Below are positions 6,640 through 14,854 of a stretch of DNA of 15,507 nt, in pieces. The position numbers were made by a program, and so were the translations under genes. The DNA is from Gammaproteobacteria bacterium (lineage in GTDB: Bacteria; Pseudomonadota; Gammaproteobacteria; QOAV01), in NCBI GenBank assembly GCA_027067235.1, contig JALXFQ010000302.1, positions 1-15,507 on the forward strand, written 5' to 3'. The notes below the pieces were generated by a model. That model saw only the letters and a list, made by a program, of their open reading frames with translations. It searched no databases and was not told the origin of the DNA. The number at the start of each line of letters is the position of its first letter. The first letter of the stretch is position 1.

Positions 6640-6973
6640 CCGCGGCGGGATTTACCTTGCCAATTTTAACCCGTCGAAAGGCACGGAAGCCGGGAAAATC
6701 CGCCCTTGCGTCGTGATGCAAAGTGATTTGTTAAGCCAGACCGGGCATCCGAGTACCACGGTTCTGCCCATGACCAGCCATCTGATTGATGACGCCGAGC
6801 CGCTGAGATTGCGCGTGGCCGCGAGAGACCGGTTAAAACAGGATTCCGATATCATGCTGGATCAGATTCGCACATTGGACAACCGGCGGATAGATATGGA
6901 ATTGCTGACTCATTTGCAGGAAGGTGAACTTTTGCTGGTGGAGCGTTTTCTGCGGATTGTTTTGGGTCTGTAG
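6629..6973 (+). CDS. mazF: MazF/PemK family endoribonuclease toxin
   Basis: This 114-residue protein is the usual MazF length. The family signature 'RGGIYLANFNPSKGTEAGKIRPCVV' starts at residue 5, with R25 at the position of the catalytic arginine; 'TVLPMTSH' carries T49, matching the conserved threonine, and S50. 'QDSDIMLDQIRTLDNRRI' is the conserved later segment. MazF toxins cleave single-stranded mRNA at short sequence motifs; the cleavage motif cannot be read from sequence. No disruption is seen, so the toxin should be active. There is no clear ribosome site before the ATG at 6629, which lies inside the antitoxin gene, so expression probably depends on coupling. The stop is 29 bases from the end of the hrpA remnant on the other strand. 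Confidence 0.88.
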   Translation: MAYSRGGIYLANFNPSKGTEAGKIRPCVVMQSDLLSQTGHPSTTVLPMTSHLIDDAEPLRLRVAARDRLKQDSDIMLDQIRTLDNRRIDMELLTHLQEGELLLVERFLRIVLGL

Positions 6974-7002
6974 TCAGGCTCTCTCCCGGATCTGGTTTTG
7001 GG

Positions 7003-7950
7003 TCAGGTTTTTTCTACCGCCGAGAAAGCCTGCTCCAGTCTTTTTTGCGATATGGGCATGGCGGTTTTCACTTCCTGGGCGAATAAAGAAATGCGGTATT
7101 CCTCCAGCATCCAGCGGATCTCCGACTGCGGCGTTGCGCGTCCATCGCGCAGCAGGTTTTCGAAGCGATCCATCCACGGGGCCAGTTGCGCGGCGCGTTC
7201 GTCGTCTTTTGCCGCGGCGTGCTGCAGGCGTTCAAAACGCAGCCGCGCGGCGCGCAGATAACGCGGAAACTGGCGCAGCCATTGCCACGGCGTCTGCGCC
7301 ACGAATCCGGGGTAGACCAGGTCATATAAATGCGTTTTGATGTCGTCAGAAGCGGGCAGGGTGGACTGATTGATGTCGGCAATCAGGGCATTGAAGTCGG
7401 CCAGCACCGGCTTCAGCGCGCGGCAGATGTCGCTGGCGTATTTGCCCAGATGCCGGCTGCCGCGTTCCAGTCGCTGTTCGAAGGCTTCCCGCTCAAATAT
7501 GTCGCTGCCGTCGGCCAGAAACGCGCGTTCGATGACGGCGTGGATGATGTCGTCCTTGAGGCTTTCACAGGTGCCGGTGGCGGCCCAGCTCAGGCAGATC
7601 TGTTTGATGTCGGGCAGGTTCTTGCGGATCAGGTTCAGGCGTTTTTCCAGTTGCAGGGCGAACAAACGGTGCAGCCCCGCGCGGTGGGTTGCTGCTGCCT
7701 TGTGCCGGGTGTCGAAGACTTCAATGGCGCAGTGGTCGCCCTTGTCCACCAGCGCCGGATAGCCGATGAAGCTGACGCCGTGGGCGGCGACTTCGGTCTG
7801 GCGCGGCAGCGCGCCAAAGTCCCATTGGCGGATCTGGTCGCGCTCGATGCGGCGATGTTCGGTAACGGTTTTCGCCGCGCCGAAGGTTTTTTGCGCCTGT
7901 TTCTCCAGCGGGTTTTTCAGTGCCGACAGGTCGCGCCCCGCGGCGATGGT
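7003..7950 (-). pseudogene. hrpA: C-terminal continuation of hrpA after an in-frame TAA (DUF3418 region)
   Basis: The frame downstream of the TAA at 7953-7951 is open for about 315 codons and is plainly HrpA: it begins 'TIAAGRDLSALKN', matching the E. coli order 'KKLKEGRSLQDLKD', includes 'IGYPALVDKGDHCAIEVFDT', and ends 'EIRWMLEEYRISLFAQEV...PISQKRLEQA', like the E. coli C-terminus 'EIRWMIEELRVSYFAQQL...PISDKRILQA'. There is no frameshift. With the upstream part, the total is about 1,297 residues, equal to intact HrpA (about 1,300). A restart at GTG 7749 is possible on paper, but it has no ribosome site. Either the gene is broken by one base, the stop is read through, or position 7953 is a sequencing error. 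Confidence 0.85.
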
Positions 7951-10896
7951 TTAGCCGCGTCCGTCGATAATGCGATAGCGCATGCGCAGATGGTCGGGCA
8001 GGCGGCTTTCGTCCCACGCTTGGGGCGGGATTTCCACGCCGGTCATGCGCCGCAGTTCGCGCGCCATGACCGTTGTCAGCGCTTCATCGCTGCGTTTTAC
8101 GGCGTCGAGGCAGGATTTGGCGAACTCCGGCGCGGGGGCGAAATTGCGGCGGATGGATTTGGGCAGAGTGCGAATCAGCGCCACCATGCGCTCTGTCAGC
8201 AACGCGGGAATCAGTCGTGAGAAATCGGCGTTTTCAAGCTGGTTGAGCGCCACCAGCGGCAGCGTGGCGGTCACGCCGTCATCTTCCGCGCCCGGCTCGA
8301 AATGATAGGCCAGCGGGCAGGTGATGTTTTTTACCGTAACGGTTTCCGGGTAGCTGTCGGCGGTGACTTCCTCCGCGCCACGCTGCTTGAAGTCTTCCGG
8401 TTTCATGCACAGATCGAAGCCGCCATTTTTTGTCTCCGTTTTTTTCAGCCACGATTCCAGCCCACGGGCGGTGTAAATGCCCTCGGGAATGCGCTGGTCA
8501 TAAAAAGCGAATATGGCCTCGTCGTCCACCAGAATGTCGCGTTTGCGGGCGCGGTCTTCCAGCGATTCGATGTCCGCCAGCACTTTTCGGTTATGCGCCA
8601 GGAACGGCAGTCGCGCGCGGATTTCGCCAGTGGCGAGTCCTTCGCGGATGAGGATTTCCCGCGACAGGCGCGGGTTGACGGGGCCGTAGTGCTTTTTGCG
8701 TCGCGAGATGATGACCAGACCGTACAGCGAGACCTGCTCGAACGCCACCACGCGCCCGGCGCGCTTTTCCCAATGCGGTTCGGTGTACTGGCGCGTCACC
8801 AGCGGCGCGGCGATTTGCTCGATCCATTCCGGTTCGATAGCGGCGCAACTGCGGGCGTAGAGTCGGCTGGTGTCCACCAGCTCTGAAGCCATGATCCATT
8901 GGGGCGATTTCTTTGCAAGACCCGACCCCGGAAATATCCAGAGCTTCTTGCCGCGCGTGCCGAGATATTCGCCTTTTTCGCTCTTGTTCGCCACATTACC
9001 GAGAAAGCCCGCCAGCAATGCCTTGTGGATGGCTGCGTAATCGGCCGCGTCATCCTGCCGCGGTTTGTAGCCCATGTCGCTCATCAATCGGCCCAGTTGC
9101 CGGTGTACTTCCCGCCACTCGCGCATGCGGTTGAACGAGAGAAACCGGGTTTTGCAGTATTCGCGCCGTTTGCGGTGGGACAGGTTCGCCGTTTCGCTGT
9201 TGAACGTCCGCCACAGCTTGAGCCAGGCGATAAAGTCGGATTTTTCGTCACGATAGCGCGCATGGGCCTGTCGCGACGCCTCCAGTCGCTCTTGCGGATA
9301 TTCGCGCGGATCCTGCACTTCCAGCGCCGCGGCAATGACCAGAATGTCGGCCAGACAGTTTTCGTTGACCGCCGCCAGCAGTATGCGGGCAATGCGCGGG
9401 TCTACCGGCAGTTGCGCCAGCTTGCGACCCAGCGCGGTGATGTGATTGCGCCCGTCCACGGCTTCCAGTTCCTGCAACAGCTGATAGCCGTCGTGCACCA
9501 TGCGCGTGTCGGGCGGGTCGATGAACGGGAAGGCCTCCACCTTGCCCAGGCGTATGGCCTGCATGCGCAATATCACCGCCGCCAGTGAAGAGCGGCGGAT
9601 TTCCGGGTCGGTGAATTCTGGCCGGGCAAGGAAATCTTCTTTGCTGTACAGGCGAATGCAGATGCCGTCGGCGACGCGGCCGCAGCGTCCCTTGCGCTGG
9701 TTGGCCGAGGCCTGAGAGATGCGCTCGATGGGCAGGCGCTGCACCTTGCGCGTATGGCTGTAGCGGGAAATCCGCGCCATGCCGGTGTCGATGACGTAGC
9801 GAATGCCGGGCACGGTGATGGAGGTTTCCGCTACGTTGGTGGCCAGCACGATGCGCCGGCGCCTGCCGGTGCGGAAAATCTTCTGCTGATCGGCGCTGGC
9901 CAGTCGCGCATACAGCGGCAGAATGTCGGTGCTGTGGCCGATGGCCTTGCCCAGGGTCTCCGCCGCTTCGCGGATTTCGCGTTCGCCGGAAAGAAACACC
10001 AGTATGTCGCCGTTGCCGTCACGCCCGAGTTCCTTGACGGCTTCGAGTATGGCGGTTGGATAGTCCCTGCCGCCGCGATGGCTGTCATCGCGAGGTTGCC
10101 TGGCTGCTCCCGGCCCTGGCGCGCTGTCATCCAGCAAGGCCCGATACCGTACCTCCACCGGGTAAGTCCGCCCCGATACATTGATGATGGGCGCATCGCC
10201 AAAATGGCGCGAGAACTGTTCCGGGTCGATGGTAGCGGAGGTGATGACGACTTTCAACTCCGGGCGCTTCGGCAGGAGCTGCTTGAGGATGCCCAGCAGG
10301 AAGTCGATATTCAGAGAGCGCTCATGCGCCTCGTCAATGATGATGGTGTCGTATTCATTGAGAAAGCGGTCGGCCTGGCATTCCGACAGCAACATGCCGT
10401 CGGTGAGCACCCTGACGTGATCCAGCGGCCCGGTCTTTTCGGAAAAACGCACTTTGAAGCCCACGCCAGCGCCCACTTCCACGCCCAGTTCCTCCGCCAG
10501 TCGTGACGAGATAGCGCGCGCCGCCAGTCGGCGTGGCTGGGTGTGGGCGATCAGGCCATCCACGCCGCGACCCAGCGCCATGTACAGCTTGGGTAATTGC
10601 GTGGATTTGCCGGAGCCGGTCTCGCCGCAAACAATGACCACCTGATGCTCGCGCAGGGCGGCGGCGATGTCGTCCAGCTTTTTCGAGACTGGCAGCTCCT
10701 GCGGAAAAGTCGGCTGCGGCAACGCCTGCCTGCGTTGTTCACGCAAGGCGGCAGAGCGCGTCATATCCGAGCGCAGTTTTTTTTCACCGCCGGGCTTTTT
10801 CTTCAGTTCGCGCAGACGCCGGCGGAAGCGATGGCGGTCGCGCAGCATGCACTGGTCGATCAGGCTGTGCAGCTTGGTTGATCTGGATGGCGGCAT
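7951..10896 (-). CDS. hrpA: HrpA DEAH-box RNA helicase, ending at a premature TAA
   Basis: This encodes an ATP-dependent DEAH/RHA helicase acting on RNA in the cytoplasm; E. coli HrpA is linked to fimbrial mRNA processing and to stalled ribosomes. Numbered from ATG 10896: Walker A 'GETGSGKST' at about 91-99, 'DEAH' at 188-191, 'SAT' at 220-222, then motifs 'IVLATNVAETS' and 'QRKGRCGRV', the HA2/OB region, and the first part of the C-terminal DUF3418. The ORF stops after 981 residues, roughly 315 short, at a single in-frame TAA. The helicase core is intact, so the truncated product might unwind RNA but would lack the C-terminal domain end. The ATG is chosen because it leaves 16 residues before 'MLRDR', close to E. 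coli; a TTG at 10932 is an alternative. It is divergent from sbcB, with 82 bases between. Confidence 0.93.
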   Translation of the reverse strand: MPPSRSTKLHSLIDQCMLRDRHRFRRRLRELKKKPGGEKKLRSDMTRSAALREQRRQALPQPTFPQELPVSKKLDDIAAALREHQVVIVCGETGSGKSTQLPKLYMALGRGVDGLIAHTQPRRLAARAISSRLAEELGVEVGAGVGFKVRFSEKTGPLDHVRVLTDGMLLSECQADRFLNEYDTIIIDEAHERSLNIDFLLGILKQLLPKRPELKVVITSATIDPEQFSRHFGDAPIINVSGRTYPVEVRYRALLDDSAPGPGAARQPRDDSHRGGRDYPTAILEAVKELGRDGNGDILVFLSGEREIREAAETLGKAIGHSTDILPLYARLASADQQKIFRTGRRRRIVLATNVAETSITVPGIRYVIDTGMARISRYSHTRKVQRLPIERISQASANQRKGRCGRVADGICIRLYSKEDFLARPEFTDPEIRRSSLAAVILRMQAIRLGKVEAFPFIDPPDTRMVHDGYQLLQELEAVDGRNHITALGRKLAQLPVDPRIARILLAAVNENCLADILVIAAALEVQDPREYPQERLEASRQAHARYRDEKSDFIAWLKLWRTFNSETANLSHRKRREYCKTRFLSFNRMREWREVHRQLGRLMSDMGYKPRQDDAADYAAIHKALLAGFLGNVANKSEKGEYLGTRGKKLWIFPGSGLAKKSPQWIMASELVDTSRLYARSCAAIEPEWIEQIAAPLVTRQYTEPHWEKRAGRVVAFEQVSLYGLVIISRRKKHYGPVNPRLSREILIREGLATGEIRARLPFLAHNRKVLADIESLEDRARKRDILVDDEAIFAFYDQRIPEGIYTARGLESWLKKTETKNGGFDLCMKPEDFKQRGAEEVTADSYPETVTVKNITCPLAYHFEPGAEDDGVTATLPLVALNQLENADFSRLIPALLTERMVALIRTLPKSIRRNFAPAPEFAKSCLDAVKRSDEALTTVMARELRRMTGVEIPPQAWDESRLPDHLRMRYRIIDGRG

Positions 10897-10919
10897 GGGT
10901 CGGATTCTGTCGTTTCCTG

Positions 10920-10947
10920 TTGTCCGGCGCAATGGATGGCGTACACT
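10920..10947 (+). promoter_or_regulatory. Weak candidate promoter for sbcB
   Basis: TTGTCC (10920-10925), a 16-base spacer and TACACT (10942-10947) lie in the divergent hrpA-sbcB gap. Both boxes are imperfect, and the spacing is short by one. Transcription would start near 10954. Confidence 0.3.
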
Positions 10948-10978
10948 CGGCTAATCTGAACCAGACCCAGCAACCGCC

Positions 10979-12406
10979 ATGCCCGCAACCACTATCCTCT
11001 GGCACGACTACGAAACCTGGGGCGCTGATCCGCGTCGCGACCGGCCTTCGCAGTTTGCCGCTATTCGCACCGACGCCGAGCTGAATATTACCGGCGAGCC
11101 GTTGTCGTTTTATTGTCGCCCGCCGGAGGACGCCTTGCCGCACCCCGAGGCGGTGCTGGTGACCGGTATTACGCCGCAGCGGGCGGCGGCGCAGGGTTTG
11201 AACGAGGCGCAGTTTTTCGGGCGCATCAACGAGGCGATGATGCGGCCGGGCACCTGTTCGGCGGGTTATAACAGTATCCGTTTCGATGATGAGGTGACGC
11301 GTTTCGGTTTCTGGCGCAATTTCATCGACCCCTATGCGCGTGAGTGGCAAAACGGCAACAGCCGCTGGGACATTATTGATCTGGTGCGCATGGCCTACGC
11401 GCTGCGCCCGCAAGGGGTGAACTGGCCTAAGCGCGAAGACGGTACGGCCAGTTTCCGGCTGGAAGACCTTACTGCCGCCAATGGCATCGAGCACAGTAGC
11501 GCGCACGATGCGCTGGTGGATGTGCGCGCCACCATAGAGCTGGCGCGGCTGATTCGCAAGGCGCAGCCGCGGCTGTACGACTTTTATTTCAGGTTGCGGC
11601 GCAAGGATGAAGCGGCGCGGTTGTTGAATATGACCACTCACGAGCCGGTGTTGCACGTGAGCGGCATGTACCCGGCGGAGCGCGGCTGCCTTGCGCCGGT
11701 GGCCCCGCTGCTGCGGCATCCGGTGAATGGCAACGAAATGATTGTTTACGACCTGACGCGCGATCCGCAGGCGCTGCTGTCCATGAGCGCGGATGAAATT
11801 GCCGAAAACCTGTACACGCGTACGGCTGATTACCCGGAAGGCGTGGAGCGCGTGGGCCTGAAGGGTGTGCATATCAACAAATCGCCAGCGCTGGCTCCCG
11901 TGGCGACTCTGAGTGACGAGATGGCGCAGCGCTGGGGAATCGACTGGTCGGCAGTGGAAAGAAACCGCGACGCCCTGCTGGCATCGGACACGCTTTCCAG
12001 CCGTCTGCTGGATGTCTTTAAAAGGCAGCCGGAACGCGAACCGCCGGATGCAGATGTGGCCCTGTATGACGGATTTGTCAGCAACCGCGACCGCGAACTT
12101 TGTACCGAAGTGCTCGAACGCAGCGCTCATCCGCAGCAGATGATCCACTGGCAGCCGGACTTCAGGGATGAGCGTTTGCAAAACCTGTATCCACGCTATC
12201 GCGCCAGAAACTGGCCAGAGCTGCTGGACGAAGACGAGCGGCAATGGTGGCGGTCGTTCTGCGAAGCGCGTTTGCGCGATGGTGAATTCGGCTGCGATTT
12301 TACCCTGGCGGATTTCCAGGCCGAGCTGGAGACGGTTCTGCGGCGGTCACTCAGCGACCAGCAGGTCGCTCTGATGAAGCAGCTGGCGCAGTGGCTATCG
12401 ACGTGA
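10979..12406 (+). CDS. sbcB: Exonuclease I (3'-5' single-strand DNA exonuclease)
   Basis: The 475-residue product equals the length of E. coli exonuclease I. It degrades single-stranded DNA from the 3' end and acts in mismatch repair and control of recombination. The DEDDh catalytic residues are all visible: D10 and E12 in 'LWHDYETWG', D103 in 'NSIRFDDEVTRFGF', and H176 and D181 in 'HSSAHDALVDV', each five positions before its E. coli counterpart. 'RPQGVNWPKREDG.ASFRLEDLTAANGIEH' is the conserved core between them. The C-terminal half, about residues 200-475, corresponds to the SH3-like and helical domains. The ATG at 10979 fits the E. coli start; no strong ribosome site precedes it. It is divergent from hrpA, and its promoter is uncertain. 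Confidence 0.96.
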   Translation: MPATTILWHDYETWGADPRRDRPSQFAAIRTDAELNITGEPLSFYCRPPEDALPHPEAVLVTGITPQRAAAQGLNEAQFFGRINEAMMRPGTCSAGYNSIRFDDEVTRFGFWRNFIDPYAREWQNGNSRWDIIDLVRMAYALRPQGVNWPKREDGTASFRLEDLTAANGIEHSSAHDALVDVRATIELARLIRKAQPRLYDFYFRLRRKDEAARLLNMTTHEPVLHVSGMYPAERGCLAPVAPLLRHPVNGNEMIVYDLTRDPQALLSMSADEIAENLYTRTADYPEGVERVGLKGVHINKSPALAPVATLSDEMAQRWGIDWSAVERNRDALLASDTLSSRLLDVFKRQPEREPPDADVALYDGFVSNRDRELCTEVLERSAHPQQMIHWQPDFRDERLQNLYPRYRARNWPELLDEDERQWWRSFCEARLRDGEFGCDFTLADFQAELETVLRRSLSDQQVALMKQLAQWLST

Positions 12407-12497
12407 AATTCATGGTTTGGCTCTGACCTGTTAAAGTCTTTTCTTCCCGGCATACTGCCGCAGTTCGCATGAAGGCAAGGTTTCTGAGCAACAGGCC

Positions 12498-12525
12498 TTG
12501 AAGTATTAGAAAAGCATTATATAAT
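12498..12525 (+). promoter_or_regulatory. Strong sigma-70 promoter for the membrane protein gene
   Basis: TTGAAG (12498-12503), a 16-base spacer and a perfect TATAAT (12520-12525), in an AT-rich stretch that stands out from the GC-rich surroundings. Transcription would start near 12532, giving a leader of about 40 bases with AGGAAA just before the ATG. Confidence 0.65.
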
Positions 12526-12573
12526 AATACGCCATTTCTCGTGGTATGCCCGGTAATCCGGTGCAGGAAAAAT

Positions 12574-13998
12574 ATGACTTCATCAGAATACAGCGAAAGC
12601 CCGGCGCGAGCCGGAAAAATCAGTTTGCTTATTTCCATCGCCATTGTCCTGCTGACGGCGGCGAATGGTTTTTTCACCTACTCTGGCGCGCATCTTTATC
12701 TGCAGGAGCCCGTTTACGCCATCCTGTTTGCGGTTGCGGTACAGTTTGCCATCGCCATCACCTTGCTGGCGCTGCCCTACGTGCGCGGTTTCGGCAAACT
12801 GATCCTGATCGTTGTCTATGCCGCGGCGCTGACGCTTTCGACCCTGAGCGCCTATACTTATGTGTACAATGGCAGTCTGCCCGGCGATCACTCGGTGGAG
12901 ACGGTGGATACCGCAATGCGTGCGCGTATTACCAATGATTTGTCGGAAGTGGTCAGCAACGAGCGCAATCTGGTCAACAATGCCAATCTCGAACTCAAGG
13001 AACTGAAGCGGCTGGTGGATGAAGAAGCCGCCAGTGGCGGCCGCTCCGGCCTCGGCCCGGGCAAGGGTTCGGTGTATTACCAGAAGCTGGACAACTACGA
13101 GAATGCGCTGGCCGAGACTGCGCTGATGCGCAAAGACATTCAGTCCATTGAAGACAAGGTGGCGCAAATCAATACGCTGCTCGCCAGCAGGGACAAGGCG
13201 GATCGTGAGCCGCTGCTGGTTGCCATGGCCAGCCTGCGGGCCCTGACCCATTCACCCGAAAGCCGCAGGATTCTGCACGAAATCAACGCCCTGCAACTCG
13301 GCAAGCTGCAAAACCCGGTGGAGCGCGCTCTGGGGGAATTGATGGATATGCGCAAATATACGGTACAGATGACGGTAAGCATTATCTGGGCGGGCGTGTT
13401 CGACCTCATCGCACTGTTCCTGGGCGTGATTCGCTATTATCTGCTGCGTCCGGATTATTCCATTATGCAAACCGTTTACGAATTGATTCTTACCGGCGCC
13501 ATGTTCATCAAGCGCATCATGAATCTGGGCAAGGAAGTCAATCTGCGTTACACCAAGGAGCAGGGCATACAGGTGGAAGACCACGAGATTCCGCTGAATT
13601 CAGCCGAGATGCGTTCCTTCGCCACCAAGCTGATGGTGGGCAGCCAGATGGCTGCGCAAAAGAAAAATGATCCTTCCGAACCCATACGCGCCCTGATCGG
13701 CCATATCGAGCCAGTGGCCAGAGACGAGGAATCGGAACAGGCGGTGGGTATTCCCTTTGCCGTGGTTGAGAAAGAGCCGCGTCTGAAGACCCTGCTGGCC
13801 ATGCTGGTGCAAAGCGGCGTATTCCTCAAGCGTCTGAGTCTGGAATATTATGTGCTCAATTCCGATGAAAGCATGGCCCAGAAAGTCATGGTGTTCATAC
13901 GCATGGGCTCCAGAGATCAGGCCACACGTTCCAGTCTGACCAGCTTCCTGCTGGGGCGCGGACGGGATGACCAGCGTCCGCAACTGGCGGTGCCCTGA
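12574..13998 (+). CDS. Uncharacterised inner-membrane protein: three N-terminal helices, coiled coil, fourth helix, C-terminal soluble domain
   Basis: I do not recognise this 474-residue family with confidence. Three hydrophobic helices lie at about residues 16-36, 46-69 and 74-98. Residues about 110-260 are charged and heptad-like ('NERNLVNNANLELKELKRLVDEEA', 'LMRKDIQSIEDKVAQINTLLASR'), split by a Gly-rich break near 155-165, so they likely form a periplasmic coiled-coil hairpin. A fourth helix at about 264-291 returns the chain, leaving a soluble C-terminal domain of about 180 residues. The layout recalls DUF4407-type proteins, but that is architecture only. No enzyme motif was seen. ATG 12574 has AGGAAA 4-9 bases upstream; an in-frame GTG at 12541 would add 11 residues without a ribosome site. 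A strong promoter precedes the gene and an intrinsic terminator follows 74 bases after the stop, so it is probably transcribed alone. Confidence 0.8.
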   Translation: MTSSEYSESPARAGKISLLISIAIVLLTAANGFFTYSGAHLYLQEPVYAILFAVAVQFAIAITLLALPYVRGFGKLILIVVYAAALTLSTLSAYTYVYNGSLPGDHSVETVDTAMRARITNDLSEVVSNERNLVNNANLELKELKRLVDEEAASGGRSGLGPGKGSVYYQKLDNYENALAETALMRKDIQSIEDKVAQINTLLASRDKADREPLLVAMASLRALTHSPESRRILHEINALQLGKLQNPVERALGELMDMRKYTVQMTVSIIWAGVFDLIALFLGVIRYYLLRPDYSIMQTVYELILTGAMFIKRIMNLGKEVNLRYTKEQGIQVEDHEIPLNSAEMRSFATKLMVGSQMAAQKKNDPSEPIRALIGHIEPVARDEESEQAVGIPFAVVEKEPRLKTLLAMLVQSGVFLKRLSLEYYVLNSDESMAQKVMVFIRMGSRDQATRSSLTSFLLGRGRDDQRPQLAVP

Positions 13999-14071
13999 CA
14001 GCTCTCCGCACTGGTACCCGGTGGATTGGCGGTTTTTGCCACAGGGCATCGCAGGGGTTTTCCGGTACACT

Positions 14072-14102
14072 GACCGCATGAGCGTCATGCGGTCTTTTTT
14101 TT
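14072..14102 (+). terminator. Intrinsic terminator overlapping the START gene's start codons
   Basis: A perfect 10-base stem, GACCGCATGA (14072-14081) and TCATGCGGTC (14085-14094), encloses the loop GCG and is followed by eight T (14095-14102). This is as good as an intrinsic terminator gets. It ends transcripts from the membrane protein gene, whose stop is 74 bases upstream. Both candidate start codons of the next gene, 14078 and 14087, fall inside the stem. Confidence 0.85.
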
Positions 14103-14743
14103 GCTTGCTGATACTGTTCACGCCGGTGCTGCGGGCGGCGAGCGGCTGGAACCTTGCCCGCGATGAAAGCGGCATCAGCATCTATACCCGCGAATCCCCC
14201 GGGCGAGTGCTGAAACAGCAGCGTGGCGAGATGGTCATACGGTCAACGCCTGCAGCGCTGGTGGCGCTGATCATGGATGTGGGGGCTTGCAGCGAATGGG
14301 TGGATCGCTGCCAGCAAAGCGAATTACTGAGCGCGCCGGGGCGCTGGCCGGCCCGGGTTCACACCATCATCAGGCTACCGTGGCCCTTTGCCTCGCGCGA
14401 TGTGGTGTTCGAGGCCGACATCCGGCGTAACCCTGAATCAGGCGTGACCGAAATCGCGGTACACGATATTGGCGGCGACGTGGCGCCAGATAGCCACAGG
14501 GTACGTATGCCGGAACTTGCCGGAAGCTGGCGTTTCACGCCCCTGGCGGATGATACAGTCCGGGTGGAATATGAAGTCAGGGCCGATCCCGGCGGCTATT
14601 TGCCGGGCTGGGTGGCCAACATGGCGGCAGTGGGCGCGGCCTATCGTACTCTGGCCCGCATGCGTGATCTGGCGCAGAAACCGCGTTACCGCAACGCGCC
14701 TGTACGGTCGCCCGGCAGGTTCCCCGATTCGCTGGCGCATTGA
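14078..14743 (+). CDS. Exported START-domain (StAR-related lipid transfer-like) protein
   Basis: The 221-residue protein has a signal peptide ('MRSFFCLLILFTPVLRA', cleaved near 'AA-SGW' at about 21-22) and a START/SRPBCC-fold domain at about residues 24-205. Typical landmarks are the opening 'W.LARDESGISIYTRE', 'ALIMDVGACSEWVDRC', 'IIRLPWPFASRDVVFEAD' and the helical end 'NMAAVGAAYRTLARMRDLA'. START domains hold a hydrophobic ligand, often a lipid, in a cavity; the ligand here is unknown. The start is uncertain: ATG 14078 or ATG 14087, neither with a ribosome site, and both within the stem of an intrinsic terminator. TACACT at 14066-14071 could be a -10 box giving a leaderless mRNA at 14078, but no -35 was found. 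A longer frame from 13967 would bury the signal peptide. Confidence 0.8.
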   Translation: MSVMRSFFCLLILFTPVLRAASGWNLARDESGISIYTRESPGRVLKQQRGEMVIRSTPAALVALIMDVGACSEWVDRCQQSELLSAPGRWPARVHTIIRLPWPFASRDVVFEADIRRNPESGVTEIAVHDIGGDVAPDSHRVRMPELAGSWRFTPLADDTVRVEYEVRADPGGYLPGWVANMAAVGAAYRTLARMRDLAQKPRYRNAPVRSPGRFPDSLAH

Positions 14744-14768
14744 TCTGCTTGCGTCCGGTCAGGCGGCA

Positions 14769-14793
14769 AAACCGCAAGACCGTGAGGCGGTTT
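14769..14793 (+). terminator. Weak terminator-like hairpin after the START gene
   Basis: The 7-base arms AAACCGC (14769-14775) and GCGGTTT (14787-14793) flank an 11-base loop and run into TTTCTTC. The stem is short and the T-run is broken, so termination may be partial. Confidence 0.3.
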
Positions 14794-14854
14794 CTTCATA
14801 AACGGCTACAGTCCTGATATTCTGTGCCGCTTCGCTCATTGTTCAAGGTTTCTC

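Noticed and set aside
7003..7749. A separate gene starting at GTG 7749
   Set aside because: It is in the same frame as hrpA, has no ribosome site, and the upstream 67 codons after the TAA also match HrpA, so it is the broken gene's tail rather than an independent gene.
7330..8220. 296-codon plus-strand ORF opposite the HrpA C-terminal region
   Set aside because: The minus strand aligns with HrpA on both sides of the TAA; the plus-strand ORF has no recognisable domain or ribosome site.
10784..12244. 486-codon minus-strand ORF opposite sbcB and the start of hrpA
   Set aside because: It is a shadow of the true genes: exonuclease I on the plus strand has all its catalytic residues, and the antisense translation shows no domain, being rich in His, Arg and Gln as GC-rich antisense frames are.
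13967..14077. Extended N-terminus for the START protein from ATG 13967
   Set aside because: It would place 37 non-hydrophobic residues before a clear signal peptide and overlaps the end of the upstream gene.
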